DNA of 54,708 bases from positions 1 to 54,708 of the forward strand of contig JAIFMF010000071.1 of the NCBI GenBank assembly GCA_020048635.1, written 5' to 3'. The position numbers and the translations under genes are program-made. Below the pieces are notes generated by a model. It searched no databases, had not been told where the DNA came from, and saw only the letters and a list, made by a program, of their open reading frames with translations. Below are positions 1 to 8,489 of the stretch, one piece after another. Within the stretch, counting starts at the first letter, position 1. Each line of letters starts with the position of its first letter. The DNA comes from Desulfobacula sp. GTDB taxonomy: Bacteria; Desulfobacterota; Desulfobacteria; Desulfobacterales; Desulfobacteraceae.

Positions 1-1160
1 CCGGGGTATGAAATGGTAAAATAAAACCCGTCGGCAATTTTAACCGTGTCATCCATGTCATAGACAATGAGAAACCCGTGGTCCGTAAAAAGTTTTTTCA
101 TGACTTGGGCCCGGTCGCCGTATTCTTTCACACTGTCCACAAAATTGTAGGTGCCGTCGTTCACGGCTTTTAAAAGACCGTAAAGCCCATACTGGTTGGA
201 ATGGGACACGCCCGAACTTAAGGAATACATGGCCCCGAAAATATAGGCATAGCCGAATTTGTTGGACCCGAACCAGGGTTCAAGATTGTCGCCTGTGGAA
301 TTGAAAAGCTTGTCCGGGATGGCGGTCATGCCGATTCTCTGGCCTGCCAGGGAAAAGGATTTGGAGCTGGAGATGAGCAGGATATAATTGTCCGTGTATT
401 TGGCAACCGTGGGGATGAATGGGGCTTTGCCCGGAACGGAATAGTCTTTTCTGAAATCCATGCCGAAATAGGCCAGATCTTCCATAACAATGCAGTCGTA
501 CTGGGTGGCCAGCTCTCCGATGATTTGAAGTTCCTGATCGGTAAAGCAGATCCAGGCCGGGTTGTTGGGGTTGGAATACATGAGGGAGGCAATGTCGCCT
601 TTTTCAAGATAGGATTCCAGCTTGGCCCTGAGTTTTTCTCCCCGGTATTCATACACATCAAAGTGATCATAGGGTACGCCAATGACGCTGGCCTGGCGTT
701 TGTTGACCGGAAATCCAGGGTCAAGAAACAGGATCTTGTTTTTTCCTTTTTGGCGCCGGGTGGTACACATCATGGCCATATAGCAGCCCTGCATGGACCC
801 CACCGTGGGAAAGCAGGGTTCAGGAGTGATGTCGATATCCAGAAAATTTTTGATAAACCGGGAGATTTCACGTTTCAGCTCCGGGATACCGTCAAAGGGC
901 GGATACTTGGAGCCCACCCCTTTTTTTAAAGCCTCGATTTCCGCATCCACGGCAATCTTCGGGGGTTCCAGACCGGGCACGCCCATTTCCATGCGGATGT
1001 ATTTCTCACCGGATGCAGTTTCAATGTTGTTTACGATCCGGTTAAGTTCCCGGATGGAAGCAAGGCCCACGGATTTAAGGCCCATTTTCTGAATTTCCTG
1101 TTTAACGATCAAGGCGTCGATCGGTGTCTTTGCCGGGGGTGTTGTTACCGGTATGGTCAT
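1..1160 (-). CDS. PLP-dependent class I/II aminotransferase (3' end outside window)
   Basis: Fold-type I aminotransferase; 386 codons are visible and the C-terminus runs off the left edge. The PLP lysine lies in SSSKSFSLAGQRIG, and a motif MYSNPNNPAW upstream matches the conserved Asn/Pro region that contacts the substrate carboxylate and cofactor. The ATG at 1160 is preceded by GAGGGAG at good spacing. It is the last visible gene of a minus-strand group with a GntR regulator and two flavin oxidase genes, so transfer of an amino group from or to the substrate or product of that oxidase is likely (inference). The exact amino acid cannot be read from the sequence. Confidence 0.9.
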   Translation of the reverse strand, partial: MTIPVTTPPAKTPIDALIVKQEIQKMGLKSVGLASIRELNRIVNNIETASGEKYIRMEMGVPGLEPPKIAVDAEIEALKKGVGSKYPPFDGIPELKREISRFIKNFLDIDITPEPCFPTVGSMQGCYMAMMCTTRRQKGKNKILFLDPGFPVNKRQASVIGVPYDHFDVYEYRGEKLRAKLESYLEKGDIASLMYSNPNNPAWICFTDQELQIIGELATQYDCIVMEDLAYFGMDFRKDYSVPGKAPFIPTVAKYTDNYILLISSSKSFSLAGQRIGMTAIPDKLFNSTGDNLEPWFGSNKFGYAYIFGAMYSLSSGVSHSNQYGLYGLLKAVNDGTYNFVDSVKEYGDRAQVMKKLFTDHGFLIVYDMDDTVKIADGFYFTISYP

Positions 1161-1202
1161 TGCGTGCTCCCTCATAAAATCTAATTTTAAAAATAATCAA
1201 TT

Positions 1203-1214
1203 ATCTGATCAGAT
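1203..1214. promoter_or_regulatory. 12-bp palindrome ATCTGATCAGAT before the aminotransferase gene
   Basis: A perfect 12-bp dyad lies in the 93-bp gap between the GntR stop and the aminotransferase start. It could be a second regulator site or the partner of a short promoter for the aminotransferase. It does not match the TNGTNNNACNA consensus of FadR-type regulators, so assignment to the neighbouring regulator is weak. Confidence 0.3.
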
Positions 1215-1253
1215 TCTTTTATAGCCATTTAGATTTCAAATAGCAAGAAGGCG

Positions 1254-1976
1254 TTATTCTTTTGGTTTTTTCCGGGTTTTTTCCAGCATCTTGTCGTTGA
1301 ACCGCTTGACATGATCCATGATAATTTCTGAAGCAGCTTTTTGATCTCCGGCTTTCATGGCGTCGATGATCCGTTTAAAATCCATGAGGTTTTCAAGGGA
1401 TCTGTCCTTGTCCATGGGAAGGAATTCGTTGTAATACAGGTGAATATTGTCGTGGATGGTTTTCTGCACAAACTGGAACACCGGGTTTCGGGTGATGGTG
1501 CCGATATAGGTATGCATTTTTTCATCGGTCAGAAGAAAATTTTCCCAGTCGCTTTGCTCATAATAGTCTTTGGCACGGTTAAACAGTTTTTCAAGCTCTT
1601 TGATATCTTTTTTTGTGGCGCGCTGGGTGGCCAGCTCCATAATACTGCCTTCGGTTTTGATCCGGAATTCAGCCAGATGCTCCAGGGATACTTCTCCGGA
1701 GCGGATAAGCAGGGCCATGGATTCAATCATGATCCCGGCATCGATGCGTTTGATAATGGCCCCGCCGGAAACACCGAGCTTGATTTCAATGAGCCCTTTT
1801 TGTTCCAGGACCCGCAGGGCTTCCCGCAGGGTCCCCCGGCTGGTATTGAACATGTCTTTAAGCTCTCGCTCTGCCGGAAGTTTGCTGCCCGGTTCGAGCT
1901 TGCCGCTGATAATGGCATTCTGGATCTGTTCCACCACATCCTGGAATACCCGGCTTTGTTTGGCTTTGATAAACAT
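1254..1976 (-). CDS. GntR-family transcriptional regulator, FadR/FCD subfamily
   Basis: DNA-binding regulator of 240 residues. An N-terminal winged helix-turn-helix (LPAERELKDMFNTSRGTLREAL, residues about 30-55) is followed by an all-helical FCD ligand domain typical of regulators of organic-acid and amino-acid catabolism. The start was set at ATG 1976 because AGGA lies seven bases before it; the in-frame TTG at 1991 has no such site. It sits between the oxidase genes and the aminotransferase and most likely controls this operon through the TGGT-TAA-ACCA operator at 5298-5312. The ligand is unknown. Confidence 0.93.
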   Translation of the reverse strand: MFIKAKQSRVFQDVVEQIQNAIISGKLEPGSKLPAERELKDMFNTSRGTLREALRVLEQKGLIEIKLGVSGGAIIKRIDAGIMIESMALLIRSGEVSLEHLAEFRIKTEGSIMELATQRATKKDIKELEKLFNRAKDYYEQSDWENFLLTDEKMHTYIGTITRNPVFQFVQKTIHDNIHLYYNEFLPMDKDRSLENLMDFKRIIDAMKAGDQKAASEIIMDHVKRFNDKMLEKTRKKPKE

Positions 1977-2005
1977 GGCGCTGTCCTGCAATCTTTTATT
2001 GAAAT

Positions 2006-3172
2006 TTATTTAAACTGTTCTGCTCCTGTGAAATCCCTATACAAATCAAAGTGTGATAGAACTTCTATATCATCTTTTGTCAAACCGCAAGTCACAATTC
2101 GAGTTAACACTTCTCCCAGTCCGGGTCCCAGCATATAGCCCTGACCGCACATGCCCACGGCATTGATGAAATTCGGGTATTCTCGTGTGGCGCCCACAAT
2201 GGGAAATCCGTCCGGCGTCATGGGATACTGACCCCGCCAGGTTCGCCGGACTTTAAGGTTGGCAAGTTTTGGGAAAAGGGCCACCATGCGTTTGGCTACC
2301 TGGGGAAGAAAGACGGATGTGGCTTCACTGGCCGTTCCCTTGATCAGGTGGCTGGGGGTGAGGCAGAAAATCACCTGGCCTTCATTGTTCTGGTAAAAAT
2401 AAAAATTGGCTGAATCTTCCGTTGCCGGGTCTTCGGAAGGCCTTAGATCCACGATCATGGGACCGAAGAACCGTTCCACCGGTTCGGTGATGGCCCCTTC
2501 ATGGCTGTCCGGAACCACCGGGATATCAAGGCCGATCATTCGGCCGATATCCCGGGCAAAATTGCCGGCTGCAGTGATGACTTTTGCTGCCGTGTAGTCG
2601 CCTTTGTCGGTTTTGACGTTTATTTCAGTTTCACTTGAGATGGTGATGGCCTGGACATGTTCCCGAAATTTATACTCTGCCCCATATTCAAGGCTTTTAA
2701 AATAAAAGGCATTAATGGCCAGGAGCGGCGAGGCGCTGCCGTCCTCCGGCGAATAGGTTGCACCCCTCAGATTTTCCATGTTGATGCCGGGCACAAGGGC
2801 CTCATATTCTCTAGGGCTCAGCCAGTTGATATTCAGATCAAAGGATTTCTGGATTTTCATGAGATCTTTCAGCTTTTTTTCGTCCCTGTCTGTATACGCA
2901 GGGAAGCTGTACCCGTTCTGAATCCAGCCGATATCATCCCCGTGGAGTTCTTTCCAGGTGGAAAAAATTTCAATGCTGCGCTTGCAGGTGTTGATTTTGC
3001 CCTTGTCCGAATGGGTGGCCCGGATACCGCCGATGGCTTTTTTATTTTGGCCCTGGCCTGGGGAGGCAAAGGCATCTATGACAAGAACCTTGACCTTGTT
3101 CCGGGCAAGGGACAGGGCGGTCGGCACACCGACGGACCCTGCACCGACAATGATGACGTCATAGGATTTCAT
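2006..3172 (-). CDS. FAD-dependent oxidoreductase, DadA / sarcosine oxidase beta / HcnC-like
   Basis: Flavoprotein of 388 residues in the D-amino-acid/glycine/sarcosine oxidase (DAO) superfamily. The N-terminal dinucleotide fold has GAGSVG at residues 11-16, and the C-terminal part has the GYMLGPGLGE region that closes over FAD in this family. The start overlaps the stop of the upstream Fe-S flavoprotein gene (ATGA), so the two are translationally coupled and probably form a heteromeric dehydrogenase like opine oxidase or hydrogen cyanide synthase. Substrates of such pairs are secondary amines, glycine, D-amino acids or opines; which one applies here cannot be told. Confidence 0.9.
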   Translation of the reverse strand: MKSYDVIIVGAGSVGVPTALSLARNKVKVLVIDAFASPGQGQNKKAIGGIRATHSDKGKINTCKRSIEIFSTWKELHGDDIGWIQNGYSFPAYTDRDEKKLKDLMKIQKSFDLNINWLSPREYEALVPGINMENLRGATYSPEDGSASPLLAINAFYFKSLEYGAEYKFREHVQAITISSETEINVKTDKGDYTAAKVITAAGNFARDIGRMIGLDIPVVPDSHEGAITEPVERFFGPMIVDLRPSEDPATEDSANFYFYQNNEGQVIFCLTPSHLIKGTASEATSVFLPQVAKRMVALFPKLANLKVRRTWRGQYPMTPDGFPIVGATREYPNFINAVGMCGQGYMLGPGLGEVLTRIVTCGLTKDDIEVLSHFDLYRDFTGAEQFK

Positions 3173-5244
3173 GATTGGCCTCCATCGGCAAATTTTCCTA
3201 GGGGGACTTCAATATACAGGGGCCGCCGGACATTCTGGACAATATCTTCCTGTTGGATTTTTTCAGCCCTGAAGATCTGTGCCATGAGGTTAGCACATGT
3301 TTTGGACCCGCAGGGGCCCATGCCCATCCGGGTAACTGCCTTGATCTGGTTGACATCGGTAACGCCTTTTTTCACAAGGGCTCTGATTTCTCCGGCTGTC
3401 ACCCTTTCACACAGGCAGACCACTTCATCATCCCGGATATGATCAGCAGGGATTTCGTGGGTCAGGGGTTCAGTGACTTCTCTGTCCTGGACGGTAAAGG
3501 CAACGGCTTTTTTGGCAATATCTTTGGGCATTCTCACTCTAACCACCTGGGTCCGGTTGCTTTCCTTTGTTGCTTTTACACCCAGGACCGGATATATGCC
3601 CAGTGGATTTCCATCCACATCCACAAGGTTGATCCGGTCGTCCTTTTTAACCTCGATAGTGGAGATTTCATAGGGCAGGAAAACAACAGGATTGTTTTTG
3701 TCTTTTCGATAATCCACAAGGGTGATGGCCAGTCCGGGGCAGATGGAAAGGCATTTCATGCAGCCTTGGCATTGGCCGTCAAAAAGGGGTCTTCCTTTGA
3801 CCGGATCTCCCTGCATTTTGATGGACCCTTCCGGGCAGACCGTGCTGCACGGGTTACAGGGGATTTCCTGTTTGCAGTGAATCACAGGGAAGATGCCGTC
3901 TTCATCGGCCATGGCAATGAGTTCCTGGACAGGACCGGGATGGGATTTCAAGATGTCGGCTTTTTCATACCAGGAGGCAGGAATCTCTTTTGCATCCGGG
4001 TTAAAATAGCGAACAATTTTCAACCCTGCAATCTTGCCGTTGAACATGGCCGAAGAGGCTTCGGCGATTTCTGCCGCATCTCCTGCGGAAAATATGGGAA
4101 TGCCAGCGGACCCGGCTTCTTCTGTGAATTCGGACACGGATTCAAGGCCCACGGCAATTAAGATGGTATCACATTCAAAGGTTTTGTGTGTGCCGTCAAT
4201 CACTTCAAAATTCTTGTCGATTTCAGCAATGGTGACGGACGAAACCGATTCTTTTCCATTGGCCGATACAATGGAATGGGAGGTGTAAATGGGAACACCG
4301 AGGCGCCGAAGCTTGTCTTCGTGGACCTTGTATCCCCCGCATTGGGGCATGGCTTCACAGAGCCCGACAACCTTGATTCCGGCCTGAAGTGCATGATAGC
4401 CAGCGATAATGCCCACATTGCCGCCACCGACAATAAAGAGTTTTTCCGTGGGTTTGATGAAATCCCGGTTCACAAGGGTCTGGAAGGCTCCGGCACCATA
4501 TACACCGGAAAGAGAATTGCCCTTGAACCGGAGGAATTTTTCCCTGGCGCCGGCAGCATTGAGAATGAGTCTGGGCGTGACGATTTTATAAACCCCGTCT
4601 TTCAGAACCCCGACCTTCTTATCATCAAATACATATAGTACCGTACTTTTTTTCCAGACATCAATATAGGTGCTGGTCTCTACCTTTTGGGCCAGGAGGC
4701 GGCCGATATCCATGCCGCGCATACCGGCGTGGGAATCTTCCACCGAACCGAAGAATTTATGGGTCTGAAGCACGAGTTTGCCGCCCAGTTCTTCCTTGTC
4801 GTCCACCAGGATGACGTGAATCCGGTTCTCTTCCAGTTGGAGGGCCGCAGACAACCCGGCCGGGCCGCCGCCGATAATGAGCACGTCGGTGTGAACTTGT
4901 TCGACATTGCTGATTTTCGGGGGTTCTACCACATCAGGCAGTTTTGGCAGGCCTTCCCCGCTTTCAACCTTCAGGCCTTCTCTGACCGCTGTCATGCAGG
5001 CTTTGACTGGCACGCCGTCGGCAATGACCGCGCATTTTGCACACTGGCCATTGGCGCAGAAAATGCCCTGGGCTGAACCATCTTTATGGTGGTGACCGAA
5101 TATTTTGATATGATTTGCAAAGAGCGCAGATGAAATCATTTCGTCTTTTTTTGCTTCAAGTTTTGTTTTGTTCCAGAAAAAAGAGATAATTTCTTTTTCA
5201 GGAACATCCAGAACCGGATGGGTCTTGATTCTGTTATCCGTCAT
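3169..5244 (-). CDS. Multidomain Fe-S/FAD oxidoreductase, HcnAB / opine oxidase alpha-like with added 4Fe-4S domain
   Basis: Predicted electron-transfer subunit of an amine/amino-acid dehydrogenase, 691 residues. Domain order: a 2Fe-2S plant-type domain (Cys 63, 68, 71, 83); an FAD/NAD(P) pyridine nucleotide oxidoreductase domain with GGGPAG at 125-130 and a second GGGNVG near 273; a two-cluster 4Fe-4S ferredoxin domain (Cys 457-470 and 492-502); and a BFD-type 2Fe-2S domain (Cys 610, 612, 645, 650). HcnA and HcnB are separate proteins and normally lack the two 4Fe-4S clusters, so the electron acceptor may be ferredoxin or a membrane carrier (inference). The ATG at 5244 was chosen because AGGAG sits six bases before it; in-frame ATGs farther upstream lack a ribosome site. 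Confidence 0.88.
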   Translation of the reverse strand: MTDNRIKTHPVLDVPEKEIISFFWNKTKLEAKKDEMISSALFANHIKIFGHHHKDGSAQGIFCANGQCAKCAVIADGVPVKACMTAVREGLKVESGEGLPKLPDVVEPPKISNVEQVHTDVLIIGGGPAGLSAALQLEENRIHVILVDDKEELGGKLVLQTHKFFGSVEDSHAGMRGMDIGRLLAQKVETSTYIDVWKKSTVLYVFDDKKVGVLKDGVYKIVTPRLILNAAGAREKFLRFKGNSLSGVYGAGAFQTLVNRDFIKPTEKLFIVGGGNVGIIAGYHALQAGIKVVGLCEAMPQCGGYKVHEDKLRRLGVPIYTSHSIVSANGKESVSSVTIAEIDKNFEVIDGTHKTFECDTILIAVGLESVSEFTEEAGSAGIPIFSAGDAAEIAEASSAMFNGKIAGLKIVRYFNPDAKEIPASWYEKADILKSHPGPVQELIAMADEDGIFPVIHCKQEIPCNPCSTVCPEGSIKMQGDPVKGRPLFDGQCQGCMKCLSICPGLAITLVDYRKDKNNPVVFLPYEISTIEVKKDDRINLVDVDGNPLGIYPVLGVKATKESNRTQVVRVRMPKDIAKKAVAFTVQDREVTEPLTHEIPADHIRDDEVVCLCERVTAGEIRALVKKGVTDVNQIKAVTRMGMGPCGSKTCANLMAQIFRAEKIQQEDIVQNVRRPLYIEVPLGKFADGGQS

Positions 5245-5297
5245 GGTTTCTCCTGACATATTAAGAAGAATGGGTTGGGTAATATTCAACAACTTCA

Positions 5298-5312
5298 AAT
5301 GGTTAAACCATT
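5298..5312. promoter_or_regulatory. Candidate GntR/FadR-type operator (TGGT-TAA-ACCA) upstream of the oxidase operon
   Basis: AATGGTT-A-AACCATT is a perfect 15-bp dyad 54-68 bp upstream of the oxidase start codon. It contains TGGTnnnACCA, the known consensus (TNGTNNNACNA) for FadR-subfamily GntR regulators such as PdhR and LldR. A TTGACA -35 element for the minus strand lies at 5328-5323, so bound regulator would cover the region downstream of it. The FadR-type regulator two genes away is the obvious ligand. Confidence 0.62.
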
Positions 5313-5354
5313 GACTCTATTTTGTCAATCAAATTTTTTAAATTGATCTGAATA

Positions 5355-5383
5355 TTGACTCTCTCTGGTGAATCTTTTATTCT
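5355..5383 (+). promoter_or_regulatory. Predicted sigma-70 promoter for the PilZ gene
   Basis: TTGACT at 5355-5360 and TATTCT at 5378-5383 are separated by 17 bp, 46 bp before the PilZ start codon. The match is moderate and rests on sequence only. Confidence 0.4.
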
Positions 5384-5428
5384 TTTTTCTGTGATTCTGA
5401 ATCAATCCTTATTAAACAGGGAAACAAC

Positions 5429-5794
5429 ATGGACAAACGCCTTTTTAAAAATTTAGAGAAGCGCAAGTTTGATCGGAAACAACTGTATTATTATTTAAAG
5501 GTCAATCATGATGAAACCGGGATTCTCGCCGGCTATTTAGGTGACATTTCATTAGAAGGGTTGATGCTGTTCAGCAAGGAAAGTGTTGAACTCAAAAAGG
5601 TCTTTAACCTCAGGATCGATCTCGATAAGGAATTCGGCATGGAAGACAATTTTGTGGTTGACGCAGAAAGCCTCTGGTGTGAAAAAGATGTCAATCCTGA
5701 GTTTTTTCTGATTGGATTTAAGTTCATCGGGCTGGATCAGGCTGGTGCGGATATTGTGCAATACCTGATCAAAAAATACGGGTTCACCGAATAA
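5429..5794 (+). CDS. PilZ-domain protein, candidate cyclic-di-GMP receptor
   Basis: Stand-alone PilZ protein of 121 residues. The two parts of the cyclic-di-GMP site are visible: an arginine pair RKFDR near residue 12 (RxxxR) and DISLEG near residue 38 (D-x-S-x-x-G). No signal peptide or membrane segment is present, so it acts in the cytoplasm. A ribosome site AGGGAAA precedes the ATG. It is convergent with the ygiQ-type gene, with only three bases between the stops. The process it controls (motility, exopolysaccharide or other) cannot be told from its neighbours, though a beta-glucan synthase gene lies 38 kb away in this window. Confidence 0.88.
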   Translation: MDKRLFKNLEKRKFDRKQLYYYLKVNHDETGILAGYLGDISLEGLMLFSKESVELKKVFNLRIDLDKEFGMEDNFVVDAESLWCEKDVNPEFFLIGFKFIGLDQAGADIVQYLIKKYGFTE

Positions 5795-5797
5795 CCA

Positions 5798-7498
5798 TCA
5801 TCTCTTCTTTTTTCCCGCCCCTTTTTTTGTGACGGTCTGTTTCTGTTTTTCCTTTTCTTTTGGATCTTTTTCAACAAATAACGGTTTCATGGAAAACGGG
5901 TCTATTTCTGTATAATACATCAGAGTGGACCAGGTAGAGGGTGTGGGTGTAAAAATCTGCACCTGTTCCGGTATGGTTTTAAGATTCTCAATGCAGAATC
6001 TTTTTAAGTCCTGCATATCTTTCATACGACATCCAGGATGTGCAGCAATCAGATAATAGGTTAAAAACTGGGGTTTTCCCGCCTTTTTAGACAGGGCATC
6101 AAACTGCTGCTTGAATCTTAAAAGATGTTCCACCGGCTGCTTTCCCATCAGGGACAATACATTCGGCACTGTGTGTTCCGGGGCGATTTTCATCTGACCG
6201 GAGACATTGCCCGTGACTATTTTTTCAAGATAAGCGCCCCCGTTTTTTGTATCGCTGAATATCAGGTCATAGCGGATGCCGGAACTGATGAAGACTTTTT
6301 TAATACCCGGCAGTTTTTCAATTTTTTGAATCAGTCGCATATGTCTTGAATGGTCCGGGGCAAGAGTTTTGCAGGGCGAAGGGAAAAGACACCGCTTGTC
6401 TTTGCAGGCCCCTTTTTCAAGTTTTTTCCTGCACTCAAACCCATACATATTGGCGGTGGGGCCCCCCAGATCAAGGATATAGCCTTTAAAGTCGGCAAGC
6501 CTTGAAATGGTTTTTGCCTCTTCCATAATGGAGGCCTCACTTCGGGAACAGACGGTTCTGCCCTGATGAACGGTGATGGCGCAGAAATGGCATTCCCCAT
6601 AGCAGCCGTAATGGGTGGGAATGGAAAACCGGATAGTGTCGAGGGCCCTGACAGTGCCGGATGCTTTATGAAAGGGGTGAAGGTCCCGTTCATATTCAAA
6701 GGAATGGATATGATCCAGCTCTTCGGCGGTGCTGCAAGGTTCCGGCGGGTTAATGACCAGATATCGGTCCTGGTGCTTCTGGCAAAGGGTCTCAGCGGTT
6801 AATGCATCATTATTGTCATAAAAAATCTGAAAGGCCTTGATATAATCATCCTTGCTCGCTTTAACCGCTTCATAGGACGGCAGCTCCAGCCCTGTCTTTT
6901 CCTTTGATATCCAGGCCACACCTGTTAAGGAGGCCGGCGACCTTTTTTCTTTAAGGGCGGAGGCAAATTGAATGATGCTGCCATGGGCCATTCCATAAAG
7001 AAGATAGTCGGCCCTGGCATCAAAAAGAATGGACCGCCGGATGCTGTCCGACCAGAAATCATAATGGGCGATCCGCCGAAGGCTTGCCTCAATGCCGCCT
7101 AAAACAATGGGCCGGGTCTGCTTAAAATATTGTCTGACCAGATTGGAATAGGCAATCACAGCCCTGTCCGGCCGCTGGTTGTTTATCCCGCCGGGAGTGT
7201 AGTCATCAGATCTTCTTTTCTTTTTCAATGCTGTATAATTGGCCACCATGGAATCCACGCATCCACCGGTAATGCCCCAGAAAAGATCAGGCTCTCCCAG
7301 TCTTGTGATGTCTTTATCCGATGCCAGATCCGGCTGGGCAATGATCCCCACGCGATAGCCCTGATCAAGAAGCACCTTTCCGATGACGGCAACGCCCATG
7401 AAAGGTGAATCAATGTAGGCATCCCCGGTGACCAGAATTACATCCAGCCCTTTCCAGTTGCGGGCGCTCATTTCTTTTTGAGTTGTAGGAAGAAACAT
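5798..7498 (-). CDS. ygiQ: YgiQ-family radical SAM protein
   Basis: Radical SAM enzyme of the YgiQ (UPF0313) family, 566 residues. The 4Fe-4S cluster motif CYGECHFC is at Cys 299, 303 and 306, and the N-terminal half has the family's GDAYIDSP and GGIEASLRR blocks. The C-terminus is a lysine-rich tail. The reaction is not established for the family. The start at 7498 has only a weak ribosome site; an ATG nine codons on (MSARNW) is an alternative. It follows the broken DMT permease gene by 24 bp and was probably cotranscribed with it. Confidence 0.9.
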   Translation of the reverse strand: MFLPTTQKEMSARNWKGLDVILVTGDAYIDSPFMGVAVIGKVLLDQGYRVGIIAQPDLASDKDITRLGEPDLFWGITGGCVDSMVANYTALKKKRRSDDYTPGGINNQRPDRAVIAYSNLVRQYFKQTRPIVLGGIEASLRRIAHYDFWSDSIRRSILFDARADYLLYGMAHGSIIQFASALKEKRSPASLTGVAWISKEKTGLELPSYEAVKASKDDYIKAFQIFYDNNDALTAETLCQKHQDRYLVINPPEPCSTAEELDHIHSFEYERDLHPFHKASGTVRALDTIRFSIPTHYGCYGECHFCAITVHQGRTVCSRSEASIMEEAKTISRLADFKGYILDLGGPTANMYGFECRKKLEKGACKDKRCLFPSPCKTLAPDHSRHMRLIQKIEKLPGIKKVFISSGIRYDLIFSDTKNGGAYLEKIVTGNVSGQMKIAPEHTVPNVLSLMGKQPVEHLLRFKQQFDALSKKAGKPQFLTYYLIAAHPGCRMKDMQDLKRFCIENLKTIPEQVQIFTPTPSTWSTLMYYTEIDPFSMKPLFVEKDPKEKEKQKQTVTKKGAGKKKR

Positions 7499-7522
7499 GA
7501 TGAAAGCCTGTGTTAAAAATAA

Positions 7523-8378
7523 TCAATGCGCCATGAGCAGATAAATCCCTGCGACGGCAACCACTGCTCCGGCCATGGCCCGGATCGGCACATGTTCCTT
7601 GTGAAGGAAAATGGAAAACGGGATGATGAACACAGGAACCAGCGATAAAAAAAGGTCCGACGACAGCCCCTGTAGCCGTAAACAAAAGGGCTTTTTTATC
7701 TTTCAGGGCTGCACCCACAGGCTGCCATTTTTTTGTAACCGTAAGAAAAAGAATAAAACACACAAAGGCTGCAATAACCCGGATCTGGGTAGCGGAAAAG
7801 GCGTCCAGGTATTCGCCGCCTTCCTTCATGCCTGCTTTGCTGAGAATAAACCCTATGGCCTGACCGAGCATGCCGCCGATACTGAAAAGAATTCCTTTAA
7901 AGGAGATCGTCCTGACAATCCGGGATGAAGATGAAGCCGGTTTGGAATTTTTTACAAAAACAACCATACCAACACCAAAAATTGTGACAAAGATACCGAC
8001 CCATTGATGGAGCGCATAGACTTCATCGAGAAAAAGCCAGCCAATGATAGCCGTGGTGGGGGCAGACAGGCTGAAAATCAGCATGGCCACCCGTGCTCCG
8101 ATTTCCACGAGAGCTTTGAAAAGAAAAATATCCCCGAGAAAAAAACCGATGATTCCGGAAAGACTTAGATAGAACCAGGCATGGGCTGAAAAATGAAGCG
8201 GAACCGGAAAGCCGTTCCGGATCACGAGAAGAATGCTGAAGAGAGCTAGGGCAAAGGTGATCCTGATGATATTCACCGGCGTTGGACCGACTCTTCTGGA
8301 GGCGGCTTCAAAAAACTGGGCGCTCATGGTCCAGCAAAGTACGGTCGATATGGCGATCAATTCACCTATATATGTCAT
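7523..8378 (-). pseudogene. DMT-superfamily (EamA) permease, disrupted by frameshift and internal deletion
   Basis: The first 245 or so codons encode a normal drug/metabolite transporter with a run of membrane helices, ending at TGAVVGPFF. The frame then shifts at a run of seven A (7647-7653 on the plus strand). The correct C-terminus resumes in another frame as SLVPVFIIPFSIFLHKEHV and ends at the TGA at 7523. EamA proteins normally have about 20 residues between these two blocks (end of one helix and start of the next), and these are missing, so this is a deletion of roughly 60-70 bp and not just a one-base slip. Read through in the wrong frame, the gene would run to 7410 into ygiQ. The start has AAGGA upstream. 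Confidence 0.8.
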
Positions 8379-8431
8379 TGGAGTCCTTTCAGGTCAGAAA
8401 TAAAAAACCAAAATTAGATGAAATGATACAA

Positions 8432-8470
8432 AAAAAAGGGCCCGGAAAAAATACTCCCGGGCCCTTTTTA
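8432..8470 (-). terminator. Strong intrinsic terminator after ppaC, usable in both directions
   Basis: A GC-rich hairpin (arms GGGCCCGG and CCGGGCCC, loop about 10 bases) is flanked by A-rich and T-rich runs on both sides. On the minus strand it lies 20 bp after the ppaC stop and ends in a run of eight T. It separates ppaC from the permease/ygiQ unit. Confidence 0.9.
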
Positions 8471-8489
8471 ATTTTAGGCTTTATGCACT

